Below are positions 62,887-64,000 of a stretch of 64,000 nt of DNA, piece after piece. The stretch is from Aestuariivita boseongensis (lineage in GTDB: Bacteria; Pseudomonadota; Alphaproteobacteria; Rhodobacterales; Rhodobacteraceae). The notes beneath the pieces were generated by a model. It saw only the letters and a program-made list of their open reading frames with translations. It was not told the DNA's origin and did no database searches. The stretch lies in the NCBI RefSeq assembly GCF_001262635.1, contig NZ_JXYH01000015.1, positions 1 through 64,000 on the forward strand, given 5' to 3'. Both the position numbers and the translations under genes were made by a program. How positions within the stretch are numbered: position 1 is the stretch's first letter; every line of letters starts with the position of its first letter.

Positions 62887-63129
62887 CTATGGGACGCTGG
62901 ATGTCGTGCGTACGAGCGAGGCCAGGCAGGCTACCGCCTCGTAGCGATCCAGCTCTTGCCATCCACCTACCAGCCAAGCGCAAATCGTGCGCTGACGCAG
63001 GTTAGGGGCACGGAAATTTAGTGGGTGTGTCTTGCTCTGAAGCGGAAAGAAACCAACCTCGGTGGTCCAGATGTCATTGACGTGCTTCCCGATTGATACC
63101 CTCAATTCATGCTTGAAACCTTCCACCAT
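62887..63129 (-). CDS. Doubtful small ORF between hypothetical gene and hflC
   Basis: 80 aa, starting four bases after the hflC-type stop. No domain recognised; the middle (NLRQRTICAWLVGGWQELDR) is not obviously protein-like or random. The only support is its position and a weak AGG upstream. Treat as a possible gene only. Confidence 0.25.
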   Translation of the reverse strand: MVEGFKHELRVSIGKHVNDIWTTEVGFFPLQSKTHPLNFRAPNLRQRTICAWLVGGWQELDRYEAVACLASLVRTTSSVP

Positions 63130-63133
63130 GAAC

Positions 63134-64000
63134 CTATCGGCCTGCTTCGACCTCCGTCTGTGTCACGATTGGCGTCGCGGGGGCTTGCGCTGGTCGGGCC
63201 CTGCCGATTGACGCCACGCCACCGTCGCCCGGGTCGCTGCCCGGATCGCGGATTGGGTTTGCCTCGCCCTGCATGCCGCGCAGGAACTGGAACAGATCGC
63301 TGTCCGTCGTCAGGACAAGCGTTGTGTCGTCGGAGATCATGTCGCCGTAGGCCTGCATAGTTCGGGTGAAATCGTAGAATTCGACCGAAACGGCATCGAC
63401 ATTGTAGGCGCCCGCATAGATTGCTGCTGCTGCGGCATCGGCGGCACCGCGGATTTCCTCGACGGCGCGATAGGCTTCGGACTGGATCTTGTTCAGATCC
63501 CGCACCCTGTTGCCTTGAATACGGGCCGCTTCACCGTTGCCTTCGGACAGGAATCTTTCGGCGATCTGCTGGCGTTCCGAGATCATGCGGTCATAGATCT
63601 TGGGTCGTACGCTCTCATTGTAGTTTATGCGCTTGAAACGAATGTCGAGAAGCTCAATCCCGAAGACGCGCACCTTCTCCGCCGCCGCCTCGAAGATCTG
63701 CTGCTCGACCAGCGCCCGCCCCTTCGTGATGGGAACCAGTGCGCCAATGTCCTGCGCAAGCTCCTGATCAGTCAGAAGCGTGTCCCGAAGCGGCGTCCGG
63801 CCCCTGGTCGTGCGCACAATCTCGATGAGTTCATGCTTGGCGACGGCGTTCCGCGTCTCGCTACCGAGGATATCATCGAGGCGCGACTGGGCGCTGCGTT
63901 CGTCGCGCAGGCGCAGAAAGTACTGCAGAGGATCGGTGATCTTCCAGCGCGCGAAGAGATCGACCGAGATATAGAGCTTGTCTTTGGTGGGCATGTCCGA
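63134..64000 (-). CDS. hflC: HflC-type SPFH protease modulator, partial at window edge
   Basis: The first about 20-60 residues lie beyond base 64000; 286 aa are visible from an internal Met. The pattern is strongly HflC: DKLYISVDLFARWKITDPLQYF, ETRNAVAKHELIEIVRTTRGR, VFGIELLDIRFKRINYNESV, the SPFH coiled coil (ERFLSEGNGEAARIQGNRVR) and AVSVEFYDFTRTMQAYG. HflC and HflK form a membrane complex around FtsH. The C-terminal tail (NPIRDPGSDPGDGGVASIGR) is longer than usual. hflK is expected just outside the window. Confidence 0.88.
   Translation of the reverse strand, partial: SDMPTKDKLYISVDLFARWKITDPLQYFLRLRDERSAQSRLDDILGSETRNAVAKHELIEIVRTTRGRTPLRDTLLTDQELAQDIGALVPITKGRALVEQQIFEAAAEKVRVFGIELLDIRFKRINYNESVRPKIYDRMISERQQIAERFLSEGNGEAARIQGNRVRDLNKIQSEAYRAVEEIRGAADAAAAAIYAGAYNVDAVSVEFYDFTRTMQAYGDMISDDTTLVLTTDSDLFQFLRGMQGEANPIRDPGSDPGDGGVASIGRARPAQAPATPIVTQTEVEAGR

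Noticed and set aside
1-64000. CRISPR arrays, tRNA or rRNA genes, IS elements
   Set aside because: I saw no regularly spaced repeats, no cloverleaf-like sequence in the gaps, and no transposase-like frames.

Overview
The window looks like chromosome from a marine-type member of the Rhodobacteraceae (Roseobacter group, Alphaproteobacteria). It is GC-rich with strongly alphaproteobacterial gene order: a pyruvate dehydrogenase operon whose E1-beta carries its own lipoyl domain, a complete RcGTA-like gene transfer agent (GTA) cluster next to cysE, and a fabD-fabG-acpP-fabF-mltG fatty acid block. I saw no tRNA, rRNA or CRISPR array.

Layout. 0-9.2 kb is housekeeping: two cyclophilins (-), pgk, an FtsB/DivIC-like gene, pdhA-pdhB-pdhC (+), then cysE-cysK (-) and a DksA-like zinc-finger gene (+). 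9.2-23.45 kb is one uninterrupted minus-strand GTA operon with every structural gene from small terminase (g1) to the megatron tail fibre (g15), including the small g3.5 and g10.1 genes. 23.65-29.86 kb (-) holds mltG, fabF, a HisA-like paralogue, a GNAT acetyltransferase, acpP, fabG and fabD. 30-38.3 kb holds a cytochrome b561-YceI fusion, a small lipoprotein, a second YceI protein, rpsF-rpsR-rplI, a lytic transglycosylase, an acyltransferase, tig and an exported hypothetical protein.

38.5-46.0 kb is accessory. A four-gene minus-strand operon (UDP-xylose synthase, UDP-galactose epimerase, cellulose-synthase-like GT2, exported GH26 hydrolase) faces a divergent exported Sel1-repeat gene. Together they resemble a synthase-dependent exopolysaccharide system whose polymer is not obvious.

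46.1-51.3 kb is a compact 5.1-kb integrated element. It has a tyrosine integrase, an HTH-like protein, an AlpA-type excisionase, a RepA-type AAA ATPase, an iteron-like cluster of GTTAC/GTAAC motifs and a coiled-coil protein. Consecutive genes from the excisionase onward are linked by 4-bp start/stop overlaps. A 12-bp exact direct repeat at 46134-46145 and 51260-51271 flanks it, and the right copy lies in the 3' end of a 3-hydroxyacyl-CoA dehydrogenase gene, so these are candidate att sites. No capsid, primase or conjugation gene is visible: it looks like a small satellite or a cut-down integrative element.

52.4-61.4 kb is heme/iron acquisition. hmuS-hmuT-hmuU-hmuV (-) is divergent from the TonB-dependent receptor hmuR, a small exported protein, exbB, two exbD genes and tonB (+). 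A recognisable fragment of a class II HMG-CoA reductase lies just after hmuV. 61.4-64 kb is gene-poor, then holds minus-strand genes running off the edge: a truncated HflC-type SPFH gene, a DUF2188-like hypothetical gene and a very small exported peptide.
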